64,000 bases of DNA from Kluyvera intermedia (GTDB taxonomy: Bacteria > Pseudomonadota > Gammaproteobacteria > Enterobacterales > Enterobacteriaceae). The position numbers and the translations under genes were made by a program. The notes below the pieces were generated by a model, which did no database searches, had not been told where the DNA came from, and saw only the letters and a program-made list of their open reading frames with translations. Location of the stretch: the NCBI RefSeq assembly GCF_021440345.1, contig NZ_JAKCNS010000027.1:54165-118164 (forward strand), written 5' to 3'. Shown piece by piece: positions 45,370 through 53,531 of the stretch; position 1 is the first letter of the stretch; each line of letters starts with the position of its first letter.

Positions 45370-47332
45370 ACCTTGTTGCCGCCTCCCGCACCACCGTTTC
45401 CTTCCCTGTTGCCGAAATTTTCTCATTATTCACGCTGTCTGAAAGCGTCACTCCGCTGACCTGCGCAAAATTCCAGGCTTTGTCGGTATTTTCAAATGTG
45501 ACGTGGTTAAACTGGCTATCGTGCAGGAACGTTATGTTGCTCGCCTGCACGTTACGGAACTTCACGTTACTAAACATCAGATTTTGATGGTACGCATCGC
45601 GCGAATAGGTCATTCCGTACGCTGCCGTCATCTCCTGCATCGTCATCCCATCGACCATAATGCTCTTCTTCGCAGCCGTGCCATCGACGCTCACGTCCTG
45701 CACGGTAACATCGCGGAATTGCGCCGGTTCAGCCGCAGGCGTCGTATCATTGACGTCCGCGCTGTACTTGATGGTGAAGACAAACGGCTCCTTGGCCAAA
45801 TCTTTCATCGCATTATTGCGGAACACCACGTCGCGCGCGCCGCCGCCGTAGTAAGGACGACTTTTCATGCGCAGGCCAACGTCGGTGAGGTACATGACGT
45901 TATCTTCGGCGGTGATCTTTTCAATCCATGCGCCGGTATGGCTACCGGTCACTACCGCGCCATGCCCTTTACGGAAATAGTTATTGAAGATCCACGCGCC
46001 GCTTTGCGCTTTCTGACCAAAGGTTTCCACGCCTTTGCCAAAACCTGCCGCAAAGTTCATGCCGTCATCGCCGGTATCAAAGAAGTTATTGAATATCAGC
46101 CCATTCTGGCTATTGCCCAGCTCAATACCGTCGGCATTGTTGCCGTCGAAGGTTTTATGCACCAGCGCATTCATGGTGATGTTTTCCGACTCCAGCACCA
46201 TCACGCCGTGGAACGCCGGGTTGAGAATGGTCAGTCCTTCGATATAGAGGTTACTGACGCCGCGCAGGGTCATCAGGCTGGAGCGGCGGTTTTTATAGGC
46301 ACTATCGCGGTCCATACCCTCCGCTACCGCCAGTTCAGTTTGGTTTTTCGCCAGAATGCCGTCATCGCCAACCTTTTTGGCGTTACTGGCACGATACTGC
46401 GGCAGCGAGTTACCTAGCTCATCGGTGATAGACTCGGCTCCGCCATGCTTCACGCCGCGCGTCCAGCCGTTGCCATCGATAGTACCTTTGCCTACGATCC
46501 GAATATTACGGAATGTTCCTGCGAGCGAGCTCCCCTTATCATCTTCAGTCAGGGCGTTGATAAGCGACGGCGGACGCTTCGGCAGCGGGTTATCGGTATA
46601 AGGATAGAGATAATAGCCTTTACTCAGCGGATACTGCGCGGGGTCTTCTGAGCCGAGCAGCGTTGCGCCTTCAGCAATTTCCAGCGTCATATCGCTGTGC
46701 AGGAACAGCGCCCCGGTTTTAAATACGCCGCCCTGCACGCTAACCTTGCATCCCTGCGGATAACTGGCAATCGTACAGCTATCAATCGCTTGCTGTAAGG
46801 CAGCGGTATCGAGCGTTTTCCCATCACCCACGGCGCCGGTCGTTTTCACATCGACTACGTGAGGTTCCTGAGTGGTATGGAGAGTCACCGGCACGCTGTC
46901 AATGGACTCATTACCATCGGAATAGACCGCCCGCACGGTAAATTGATATTCGCTATCCGCCTTCAGACCATCCACGGTAAAGGTGCGCAGATCGACTCGG
47001 TGCTGCCAGTTATCGCTATCCAGCGTCTGGTAGAAGTTGTCGATATAGGGTTTGGCGGGGGAAAAACTATCCTGATTATCCCGCGCGCTGCCAAGAAGCT
47101 GCCCGCTACGGTAGACATGGTAATCCACCACCTTATCAGCCTCCGCCAGCGGTTTTTCCCACACCAGCACCACCCTGTCGTCATCGGCGGATAATACCGG
47201 TGACTGAACATTTTGTGGCGCAGCCGATGCCTCGCGCTGTGCGGCCGCACTATCATCGCAGCCGCTTGCGGCTCCTGCGAGCATGACCGTGGTTGCCAGC
47301 ATAAGTCGGGAGGGTCTGAAGGTATTGTGCAT
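45368..47332 (-). CDS. pehX: Exo-poly-alpha-D-galacturonosidase (GH28), PehX type
   Basis: Pectin-degrading enzyme that releases digalacturonate from the non-reducing end of polygalacturonate. The 654-aa precursor has a signal peptide with a Cys at residue 25 (AGAASGC, an imperfect lipobox), a fibronectin III-like domain (about 45-155) and a GH28 right-handed beta-helix. Catalytic motifs are NADGIELGNSQN, DTGDDGMNF, GSHTG and GLRMKSR, the exo-type variants of the GH28 set. The gene is inserted between rplY and yejK relative to E. coli. pehX is known as a marker of Klebsiella oxytoca. A KdgR-like box lies about 110-130 bp upstream of the start. Confidence 0.93.
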   Translation of the reverse strand: MHNTFRPSRLMLATTVMLAGAASGCDDSAAAQREASAAPQNVQSPVLSADDDRVVLVWEKPLAEADKVVDYHVYRSGQLLGSARDNQDSFSPAKPYIDNFYQTLDSDNWQHRVDLRTFTVDGLKADSEYQFTVRAVYSDGNESIDSVPVTLHTTQEPHVVDVKTTGAVGDGKTLDTAALQQAIDSCTIASYPQGCKVSVQGGVFKTGALFLHSDMTLEIAEGATLLGSEDPAQYPLSKGYYLYPYTDNPLPKRPPSLINALTEDDKGSSLAGTFRNIRIVGKGTIDGNGWTRGVKHGGAESITDELGNSLPQYRASNAKKVGDDGILAKNQTELAVAEGMDRDSAYKNRRSSLMTLRGVSNLYIEGLTILNPAFHGVMVLESENITMNALVHKTFDGNNADGIELGNSQNGLIFNNFFDTGDDGMNFAAGFGKGVETFGQKAQSGAWIFNNYFRKGHGAVVTGSHTGAWIEKITAEDNVMYLTDVGLRMKSRPYYGGGARDVVFRNNAMKDLAKEPFVFTIKYSADVNDTTPAAEPAQFRDVTVQDVSVDGTAAKKSIMVDGMTMQEMTAAYGMTYSRDAYHQNLMFSNVKFRNVQASNITFLHDSQFNHVTFENTDKAWNFAQVSGVTLSDSVNNEKISATGKETVVREAATR

Positions 47333-47443
47333 ATTTTATTTTTCCTCTCTGTTATTCGCGGTCGTCTGCAAATACCGCGTCCATGAGCCTCTTCCAGCAA
47401 GGTTCAGCTCTCTCTTTTAAAAATCAAAATATTTTTGCATTTA

Positions 47444-47464
47444 AAATGAAACGCATTTTTATTT
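47444..47464 (-). promoter_or_regulatory. Candidate KdgR operator upstream of pehX
   Basis: Written on the plus strand, AAATGAAAC-GCA-TTTTTATTT compares with the KdgR palindrome AAATGAAAC-NNN-GTTTCATTT: the left half is perfect and the right half matches 7 of 9. KdgR represses pectinolysis genes in enterobacteria until KDG accumulates. Confidence 0.6.
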
Positions 47465-47575
47465 ATTTTTATAAGGAATAACTGAGAGTCAGGTCAAGAT
47501 TTAACCCGTGTGAAAAATAGTCGATAGCAGAAATGAGAGTGGCGTCACCCAAAACAGGCGATAGCGCTGATAGAC

Positions 47576-47603
47576 AAAGCCCGCTCGGTGCTGAGCGGGC
47601 TTT
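47576..47603 (-). terminator. Stem-loop after yejK
   Basis: Perfect 11-bp stem AAAGCCCGCTC / GAGCGGGCTTT with a 6-base loop, 9 bp after the yejK stop on the minus strand. The T-run is short (TTTG), so the terminator is moderate. Confidence 0.7.
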
Positions 47604-47612
47604 AGCGGTAAG

Positions 47613-48620
47613 TTAGCTTTTACCGGAGGTGCGGCGCTGTAGCTGGTCGCGTAGATTCGGCGGCGTACCTTTGATGGTTAAGGTATCAGTGGCCGGATCC
47701 CAGTAGATTCGTTCGCCCAGCAGCATGGCATCGAAATTAATCGTCAGCCCGCCACCGCTACCGGCAAATTTGGTCAACTGGCGCAGCGTGCTGCGGTCTG
47801 CCGGGAAACTCTCTTCCAGCTCGTAGCCTTTCTCCGCGGTAAACTCGCTGAAGCTCACTTCGCTGACGCCGGAAAGCTCCTTCGACAGTGATTCCAATTC
47901 AATCTCTTCACCTGCCTGTAGCTGTTCGTTGCAGTAGCTGTAAACCTGCTGACGCACGTTCTGGCGTTCGTTTTTATCAAGCTGGGCTTCGGCTGCAAAA
48001 TCGTCCACCGCTTGCAGCAGGCCACGGTTTTGCACCTTGGCATTCAACCCTTCGCTTGCGCCGAGGAAATCCATAAAGAAATCAGCCACTTTGCGCCCAA
48101 CGCGTCCTTTCAGGAAGGTCAGGTAGCGGGTTGATTCCGGGTTGGTTTCCCATTCGGTGAGGTCAATACGCGCCACGATATCCGCATGGTTGATATCCAG
48201 ATAGTGGGTAGCGCTGATATCCAATTGCTCATTTACACGCATGCTATTGAGGTTGTTCAGCACCGCCACCAGCAAATATTCGACCGCCAGATAGCGGTAG
48301 TGGCAGAACAGAACGATACCGCCGTCAGCAAACGGGTATTTCGCCAGCTCATCGCGTAGACGACCAGTGGCCGCGCGGCTGAACGCGAGGAAATCTTCTT
48401 CGCCCTGGCGCTGCAACTTAAGCGCCTGCGCCAGTTCACTCTCTTCGGTAAACAGACCGTACGCTTTGTTTTTCGCGCTATACACCCGATGTAGCTCAGC
48501 CATCATTTCTTCAACCGGCGCGGTGGGCTCCAGCAACGAATCGCGCAGCACAACATCCAGGTTTTGCTCGTCGCGTTTGACGAGCTGATGCAAAGCAATC
48601 TGGTCGATATCCAGACTCAT
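47613..48620 (-). CDS. yejK: Nucleoid-associated protein YejK (NdpA)
   Basis: A 335-aa nucleoid-associated protein, same length as E. coli YejK, which has been reported to interact with gyrase and topoisomerase IV. Conserved stretches: [55 protein letters not shown] and [20 protein letters not shown]. The ATG at 48618-48620 matches E. coli; the open frame extends to 48683 but without conservation. Divergent from yejL. Confidence 0.95.
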   Translation of the reverse strand: MSLDIDQIALHQLVKRDEQNLDVVLRDSLLEPTAPVEEMMAELHRVYSAKNKAYGLFTEESELAQALKLQRQGEEDFLAFSRAATGRLRDELAKYPFADGGIVLFCHYRYLAVEYLLVAVLNNLNSMRVNEQLDISATHYLDINHADIVARIDLTEWETNPESTRYLTFLKGRVGRKVADFFMDFLGASEGLNAKVQNRGLLQAVDDFAAEAQLDKNERQNVRQQVYSYCNEQLQAGEEIELESLSKELSGVSEVSFSEFTAEKGYELEESFPADRSTLRQLTKFAGSGGGLTINFDAMLLGERIYWDPATDTLTIKGTPPNLRDQLQRRTSGKS

Positions 48621-48803
48621 GTTAAACTCTCCTTTAAGATCGGGTGTATTCAACCACCCCCGATGCAACAGTGCAACTCGCACATTACCGCGGTGGTGGC
48701 AGTATAATGGCGAAAGGATAACGCGTTACGCTGAAAAAAAGCGGAAAAAATACTGCTGCTACGGTAATATACTGCCCTTTAATGAACGGACCGATTTCGA
48801 TTT

Positions 48804-49031
48804 ATGCCACAACAATCCCGCTATAGTGATGAACACGTCGAACAGCTGCTGAGCGAGCTCGCCAACGTACTGGAAGAACATAAGACCCCAACCGACCTGT
48901 CTTTGATGGTGCTGGGTAATATGGTCACCAACCTGATTAACAGCAGCGTAGCTCCGGCTCAACGCCAGGCTATCGCACGTTCTTTCGCCCAGGCGCTGCA
49001 GTCTTCTATTGACAGCGATCCTGCGCACTAA
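48804..49031 (+). CDS. yejL: YejL family protein (UPF0352)
   Basis: A 75-aa small helical protein of unknown function; the length and the core [29 protein letters not shown] are those of UPF0352. It lies 18 bp upstream of yejM, so the two are probably one operon, as in E. coli. Confidence 0.93.
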   Translation: MPQQSRYSDEHVEQLLSELANVLEEHKTPTDLSLMVLGNMVTNLINSSVAPAQRQAIARSFAQALQSSIDSDPAH

Positions 49032-49049
49032 GGGTACAAGCAACAGTTT

Positions 49050-50804
49050 ATGGTGACACATCGTCAGCCTTATCGAGAAAAAGTCTCCCAGATGGTTAGC
49101 TGGGGGCACTGGTTCGCCCTGTTCAACATGCTGTTGGCCATGGTGCTCGGTAGTCGCTATCTTTTTGTCGCCGACTGGCCGACGACGCTAGCAGGACGGA
49201 TTTACTCCTACATCAGCCTTGTCGGGCATTTCAGCTTCCTGGTGTTCTCCACCTATCTGCTGATCTTGTTCCCCCTGACCTTTATCGTCATGTCCCAGCG
49301 CCTGATGCGCTTCCTGTCCGCCATTCTGGCGACGGCGGGCATGACTTTGCTGCTTATCGATAGCGAGGTCTTTACCCGTTTCCACCTGCACCTGAACCCG
49401 GTGGTATGGGAACTGGTAATAAACCCCGACCAGAATGAGATGGCGCGCGACTGGCAGCTGATGTTTATCAGCGTGCCGGTGATTCTCTTAGTTGAGATGC
49501 TGTTCGCCACCTGGAGCTGGCAAAAGCTGCGCAGCCTGACGCGCCGCCGCCACTACGCGCGGCCAGTCGCCTGGTTCTTTTTCGCCTCATTCATCGCTTC
49601 ACACGTGATGTATATCTGGGCGGACGCCAATTTCTATCGTCCGGTGACCATGCAGCGCGCTAACCTGCCGCTGTCTTATCCAATGACGGCTCGCCGTTTT
49701 CTGGAGAAACACGGTCTGCTTGATGCTCAGGATTACCAGCGTCGCCTGATTGAACAAGGCGATCCTGAAGCGGTTTCCGTGCAATATCCGTTAAGCGATT
49801 TACGCTACCGGGATATGGGTGCCGGGAAAAATGTGCTGCTGATTACCATCGACGGGCTGAACTACTCGCGCTACGAGCAACAGATGCCGTCGCTGGCGAG
49901 CTTCGCCAATAACAACGTGAATTTCACCCAGCATATGAGTGCCGGTAACACCGCGGACAACGGCATCTTTGGTCTGTTTTACGGCATTTCTCCAGGCTAT
50001 ATGGATGGTGTGCTCGCCGCGCGTATGCCTGCGGCGCTAATTAGCGCCCTCAATCAACAGGGCTATCAGCTGGGTTTATTCTCCTCTGACGGCTTTACCA
50101 GCCCAATCTATCGTCAGGCGTTGCTGTCCGATTTTTCATTGCCGCCGAGCAAGTCACAGAACGATACGCAGACTGCCAGCCAGTGGATAAGCTGGCTGAA
50201 TAATAATGCTCAGGATGAAAACCGCTGGTTCTCATGGGTTTCGTTTAACGGCACCACGGTCAACAACACTGAGCTCAGCGATCGCCAGTACTCCCGTGCA
50301 GCAGCTGATGTCGACACGCAGATTGGTCGCGTGTTGGATACGCTGCGTGAGTCCGGCAAGCTTAACGATACGGTGGTCATTATTACCGCAGGCCACGGCG
50401 TCGCGCTGAACAACCAGAAGAGCAATTCCGACTGGTCTCGCGCGCGACTGCAGGTTCCACTGGTCATCCATTGGCCGGGGACACCGGCGCAGCGTATCGA
50501 CCTGCTGACCGACCATAAAGATATTATGACCACCCTGATGCAACGCCTGCTGCATGTCAGCACCCCGGCCAATGAGTACTCTCAGGGTCAGGATCTGTTC
50601 AGCGCCACCCGTCGGCACAATTGGGTCACAGCGGCGGATAACAGTACGCTGGCGATTACGACGCCGACCATGACTGTGGTGCTAGACCACAATGGCCACT
50701 ATAAAACGTGGACCGCTGCGGGTGAGAAGGAACACGATCCAAAACCGCAGCTCAGCTTGCTGCTACAGGTGCTGACCGAGGAAAAACGCTTCATTGCTAA
50801 CTGA
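49050..50804 (+). CDS. yejM: Inner-membrane LPS regulator YejM (PbgA/LapC)
   Basis: Essential inner-membrane protein that senses periplasmic LPS and restrains LapB-FtsH degradation of LpxC. The 584-aa product has five N-terminal membrane segments (about residues 20-190), a basic linker (RRRHYARP and nearby) and a periplasmic alkaline-phosphatase/sulfatase-fold domain from about residue 245 (KNVLLITIDGLNYSRY, MSAGNTADNGIFGLFYG, TAGHGVALNNQ). The Thr/Asp residues of the fold are partly kept, though the protein is regarded as regulatory. Followed by tRNA-Pro. Confidence 0.95.
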   Translation: MVTHRQPYREKVSQMVSWGHWFALFNMLLAMVLGSRYLFVADWPTTLAGRIYSYISLVGHFSFLVFSTYLLILFPLTFIVMSQRLMRFLSAILATAGMTLLLIDSEVFTRFHLHLNPVVWELVINPDQNEMARDWQLMFISVPVILLVEMLFATWSWQKLRSLTRRRHYARPVAWFFFASFIASHVMYIWADANFYRPVTMQRANLPLSYPMTARRFLEKHGLLDAQDYQRRLIEQGDPEAVSVQYPLSDLRYRDMGAGKNVLLITIDGLNYSRYEQQMPSLASFANNNVNFTQHMSAGNTADNGIFGLFYGISPGYMDGVLAARMPAALISALNQQGYQLGLFSSDGFTSPIYRQALLSDFSLPPSKSQNDTQTASQWISWLNNNAQDENRWFSWVSFNGTTVNNTELSDRQYSRAAADVDTQIGRVLDTLRESGKLNDTVVIITAGHGVALNNQKSNSDWSRARLQVPLVIHWPGTPAQRIDLLTDHKDIMTTLMQRLLHVSTPANEYSQGQDLFSATRRHNWVTAADNSTLAITTPTMTVVLDHNGHYKTWTAAGEKEHDPKPQLSLLLQVLTEEKRFIAN

Positions 50805-50838
50805 TTGATTAATTGTGAATCAGTCGACAGTTGCCCGC

Positions 50839-50866
50839 TTGCAATCAGCGATAAAAGCAGTAGTAT
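50839..50866 (+). promoter_or_regulatory. Candidate promoter for tRNA-Pro
   Basis: TTGCAA (50839-50844), 16-bp spacer, TAGTAT (50861-50866), each 4 of 6 to consensus; predicted start is a few bases before the mature tRNA 5' end at 50880. Confidence 0.45.
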
Positions 50867-50879
50867 TTTATCCATGCAT

Positions 50880-50956
50880 CGGCACGTAGCGCAGCCTGGT
50901 AGCGCATCGTCATGGGGTGGCGAGGGTCGAGAGTTCAAATCTCTCCGTGCCGACCA
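50880..50956 (+). tRNA. proL: tRNA-Pro (anticodon GGG), proL
   Basis: 77-nt cloverleaf: acceptor stem CGGCACG pairs with CGTGCCG, D-arm AGCGCAGCCTGGTAGCGC, anticodon GGG at 50914-50916, T-arm GAGAGTTCAAATCTCTC (T-loop GTTCAAATC), and an encoded CCA end. Position after yejM is that of E. coli proL. It decodes CCC and CCU. Confidence 0.96.
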
Positions 50957-50968
50957 AAAATTAACAGA

Positions 50969-50996
50969 AACCAGCCTTTTCGGGGCTGGTTTTTTT
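50969..50996 (+). terminator. Intrinsic terminator of tRNA-Pro
   Basis: Perfect 8-bp stem AACCAGCC / GGCTGGTT with a 7-base loop and a run of seven T, 12 bp after the tRNA CCA end. Confidence 0.88.
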
Positions 50997-51050
50997 ACGT
51001 TTGCTCATCTGTGCATCAGGACCGATATGGCACATTGATTCGCTGAAATT

Positions 51051-51689
51051 TTAGTCAGGATATTTTCGTAGCTGCTGTACTGCTTTTTCAAGTCCGTTAA
51101 TATCGGTACTGGAGAGCAGTGGCTGAAGGGAAAGGATTTCATCTTCGTTCAGTTCATAGAGGTTTAATGCCCGTATACGCGCAACGTCCGGTTCCGCGAA
51201 GCGATATTTAATAAACCTTGCCGGATTTCCACCATATACCGCATACGCAGGAACATCTTTGGTGACAACCGCCCCTGCGGCAATAACCGCGCCCTCACCT
51301 ATCGTGACGCCAGGCATTATCATGGCGCGCATACCAATCCAGCATCCATCTTTTAGCACGGTATTACCGCGCTCCCGGTAACACGCTTCAATGGACTCCG
51401 CAAAAGGGTAAAGGCTAATCCAGTCCATCCGATGAGTATGATTTCCTCCCATCAGGATAACTGCCTCGGCCGCAATACAGACAAAATTACCGATTATCAA
51501 TTGGTCCACTGGCCCTAATGGCGGCCACTGCTGGCTCAACGCGCTGCCGTGCAGATAACGCACGACTGAGCGTTCAAAGCCGTGATCCCAACAGTCGCTG
51601 TAGTAGCTGCGAGTCCCTTTTATAATAATGTTTGGATTGGTGACTGTTTGGTGCAAATACTCAACTTCGGTCCAGTGTTTATCATTCAT
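51051..51689 (-). CDS. CatB/Vat-like xenobiotic acyltransferase (left-handed beta-helix)
   Basis: A 212-aa hexapeptide-repeat acetyltransferase. The repeat region GDNFV-type core reads [33 protein letters not shown], with the catalytic His in the NHTHRMDW segment, then [50 protein letters not shown]. This is the pattern of the XAT family, which includes CatB chloramphenicol and Vat streptogramin A acetyltransferases. The natural acceptor is unknown, and a resistance role should not be assumed. It is the first of three accessory genes between tRNA-Pro and eco and has no E. coli K-12 counterpart at this place. Confidence 0.85.
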   Translation of the reverse strand: MNDKHWTEVEYLHQTVTNPNIIIKGTRSYYSDCWDHGFERSVVRYLHGSALSQQWPPLGPVDQLIIGNFVCIAAEAVILMGGNHTHRMDWISLYPFAESIEACYRERGNTVLKDGCWIGMRAMIMPGVTIGEGAVIAAGAVVTKDVPAYAVYGGNPARFIKYRFAEPDVARIRALNLYELNEDEILSLQPLLSSTDINGLEKAVQQLRKYPD

Positions 51690-51912
51690 TATTTTATGTA
51701 ACTCGATGAATTGAGGTTAGTTTGTCGTCATGAAGAGGTATTTTACCTTTAAAGATATTGAGCATCATATATCTGACGATTAGCCGTATTACGGTCAACG
51801 CTGTCACGTTGTACCTGATTCAATCTAGTACAGTGAAAAAAGAAGCGCTGGCATTTCTCCAGCAGAGACTTATCTTAAGGCGGTAAACTGCAAGGCATAT
51901 CCTGGTGCCCTT

Positions 51913-52245
51913 TTATTCCTTCACCTTTTGGAAAACATCGACCCAACCGGTTGAACCAACGTGATGCACCTCAACCACGTCACCTTTAAATAACAAATAG
52001 TTGCGATCATTGCTGATGATTTTATAGCGACCAGATTTCACTTTCTCAGCAATGTCATAAATGCTGCGGCTACCCTTGTCGTCGACAAACCAGTAGCGGA
52101 TGCGGTTTTGGAAGGTATCAGGGCCAACCACCAGCGTTTTGAAGCTGTACTTTGTCTCCACTGCTTTGTAAGTGCCTTCATAGCCATTGGCATAGGCGGT
52201 TGCACTACAAATAAACAGGCATAACAAAGAAAGAAGACGTTTCAT
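51913..52245 (-). CDS. Small secreted protein of unknown function
   Basis: A 110-aa protein with a clear Sec signal peptide (MKRLLSLLCLFICSATAYA, cut after residue 19) and a mature chain of about 91 residues rich in Tyr and Lys with no Cys. I do not recognise the family. It lies 36 bp downstream of a secreted nuclease gene on the same strand and is probably co-transcribed. By context it might be an accessory or inhibitor protein for that nuclease; this is speculation. Confidence 0.7.
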   Translation of the reverse strand: MKRLLSLLCLFICSATAYANGYEGTYKAVETKYSFKTLVVGPDTFQNRIRYWFVDDKGSRSIYDIAEKVKSGRYKIISNDRNYLLFKGDVVEVHHVGSTGWVDVFQKVKE

Positions 52246-52281
52246 AAAGTGAACCCCGGTAAAAAACTCAGTATTGCGCCA

Positions 52282-52782
52282 TTATTTTGCTATCCGCCAG
52301 CGGCTATCAAAATGCGCCTGATACTGGCCAATAACGGCGGGTTCATCACGGATAACCAGAACATTCTCTGAGTTAGCCACCTCGGCAGATTTAGCAAAGT
52401 TAAACGAACCCGTTTCCAGCATATTGTCATCAATAATCATTAGCTTGTCATGCTGAAGGTGGTAGTGATCGTCAAGGCGAAGCTCAACGCCATTTGCCTG
52501 AGCCAGCGCGATGGCCTTCTGACTCACGCGACCTTTATTGCGCCGTTTATCAATCACCGCCCTCACCTTTACGCCGCGTTTTTCGGCACGAACTAAAGCT
52601 TCGACAATATCCTGCGCCTGAAAGGAGTAGGCCATCATATCGATCGACCGCTGGGCCTGATTGATTGACGTAAGCACCAGTGCGCGAGCAGAGCCTTCTG
52701 GAGAAAAGCCCACCTGTACCGAAGCGTGCGCCGCAGAGATAGAAGCCAACATTGTGGCTATAATTACCAATCGTTTGATCAT
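52282..52782 (-). CDS. Secreted phospholipase D-family nuclease (Nuc-like)
   Basis: A 166-aa protein with a signal peptide (MIKRLVIIATMLASISAAHA, 20 residues) and a single PLD catalytic motif that fits HxKx4Dx6GSxN exactly: His111, Lys113, Asp118, Gly125-Ser126 and Asn128. Size and layout match the Nuc/EDTA-resistant endonuclease first described on plasmid pKM101, which works as a homodimer with one HKD from each chain and is periplasmic. It is likely to degrade DNA in the periplasm. Chromosomal position next to tRNA-Pro and relation to a plasmid gene suggest acquisition. Divergent from eco. Confidence 0.88.
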   Translation of the reverse strand: MIKRLVIIATMLASISAAHASVQVGFSPEGSARALVLTSINQAQRSIDMMAYSFQAQDIVEALVRAEKRGVKVRAVIDKRRNKGRVSQKAIALAQANGVELRLDDHYHLQHDKLMIIDDNMLETGSFNFAKSAEVANSENVLVIRDEPAVIGQYQAHFDSRWRIAK

Positions 52783-52961
52783 GAGTCACTCCGCGGAATG
52801 TCCGGACAACATCGTTAATAGAACGAAGTGATAATCGCTACAATCATTCACTAACTCAATATATAGAACTATTCCTAATGCAAAATTCAGTAAAATACGA
52901 TTACCATTGATGTCAGGAATGATATTCTCCTCTTGTTGCATACTGATATAAAGGATGAACA

Positions 52962-53453
52962 GTGAAAAACACACATAAACTTGCCGCTTCATTACTCGCC
53001 ATTGCCTGTGCTTCCAGCACCGCATGGGCCGCAGAACAGCCGCTGGAAAAGGTCGCCCCTTATCCGCAGGCACAGAAAGGCATGAAGCGTCAGGTCATTC
53101 AGTTGCCGGTACAGAAAGATGAATCTACCTATAAGGTAGAGTTATTGATTGGTCAGACGCTGGACGTCGACTGCAACCACCATCGCCTGGGCGCTAAGCT
53201 GGAAAGCAAGACGCTGGAAGGCTGGGGTTACGACTACTACGTCGTTGAGAAAGTCAGTGGGCCAATGTCCACCATGATGGCTTGTCCTAACCAGAAGAAA
53301 ACCAAGCAATTTGTTAGCGCAACGCTGGGTGATGATGGCATGCTGCGTTACAACAGCAAACTGCCAATCGTGGTCTATACCCCGGATAACGTCGACGTGA
53401 AATATCGCGTGTGGCAAGCACAGGAAACCGTGCAGGATGCCGTTGTGCGTTAA
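52962..53453 (+). CDS. eco: Ecotin, periplasmic serine protease inhibitor
   Basis: Dimeric periplasmic inhibitor of trypsin-fold proteases, including neutrophil elastase and host complement proteases. The 163-aa precursor has a signal peptide ending in TAWA, then [25 protein letters not shown]. The reactive loop STMMAC with P1 Met, the disulfide Cys pair (VDCNHH and MMACPN) and the C-terminal dimerisation arm ([11 protein letters not shown]) are intact. A bidirectional terminator separates it from convergent mqo. Confidence 0.96.
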   Translation: MKNTHKLAASLLAIACASSTAWAAEQPLEKVAPYPQAQKGMKRQVIQLPVQKDESTYKVELLIGQTLDVDCNHHRLGAKLESKTLEGWGYDYYVVEKVSGPMSTMMACPNQKKTKQFVSATLGDDGMLRYNSKLPIVVYTPDNVDVKYRVWQAQETVQDAVVR

Positions 53454-53491
53454 TCGCAAAATCCAGAGCCCTTCCCCTGGAATTTAGAAAC

Positions 53492-53520
53492 AAAAAACCG
53501 GCCCGCAGGCCGGTTTTTTT
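53492..53520. terminator. Bidirectional terminator between eco and mqo
   Basis: Perfect stem AAAAAACCGGCC / GGCCGGTTTTTT with a CGCA loop, T-runs on both strands, lying between convergent genes. Confidence 0.9.
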
Positions 53521-53531
53521 ATGCCATAAAC

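Noticed and set aside
50930..53000. Direct repeat of the tRNA-Pro 3' end as an att site
   Set aside because: I found no second copy of the T-arm and acceptor sequence in the interval and no integrase gene, so an integrated element is not supported by direct evidence.
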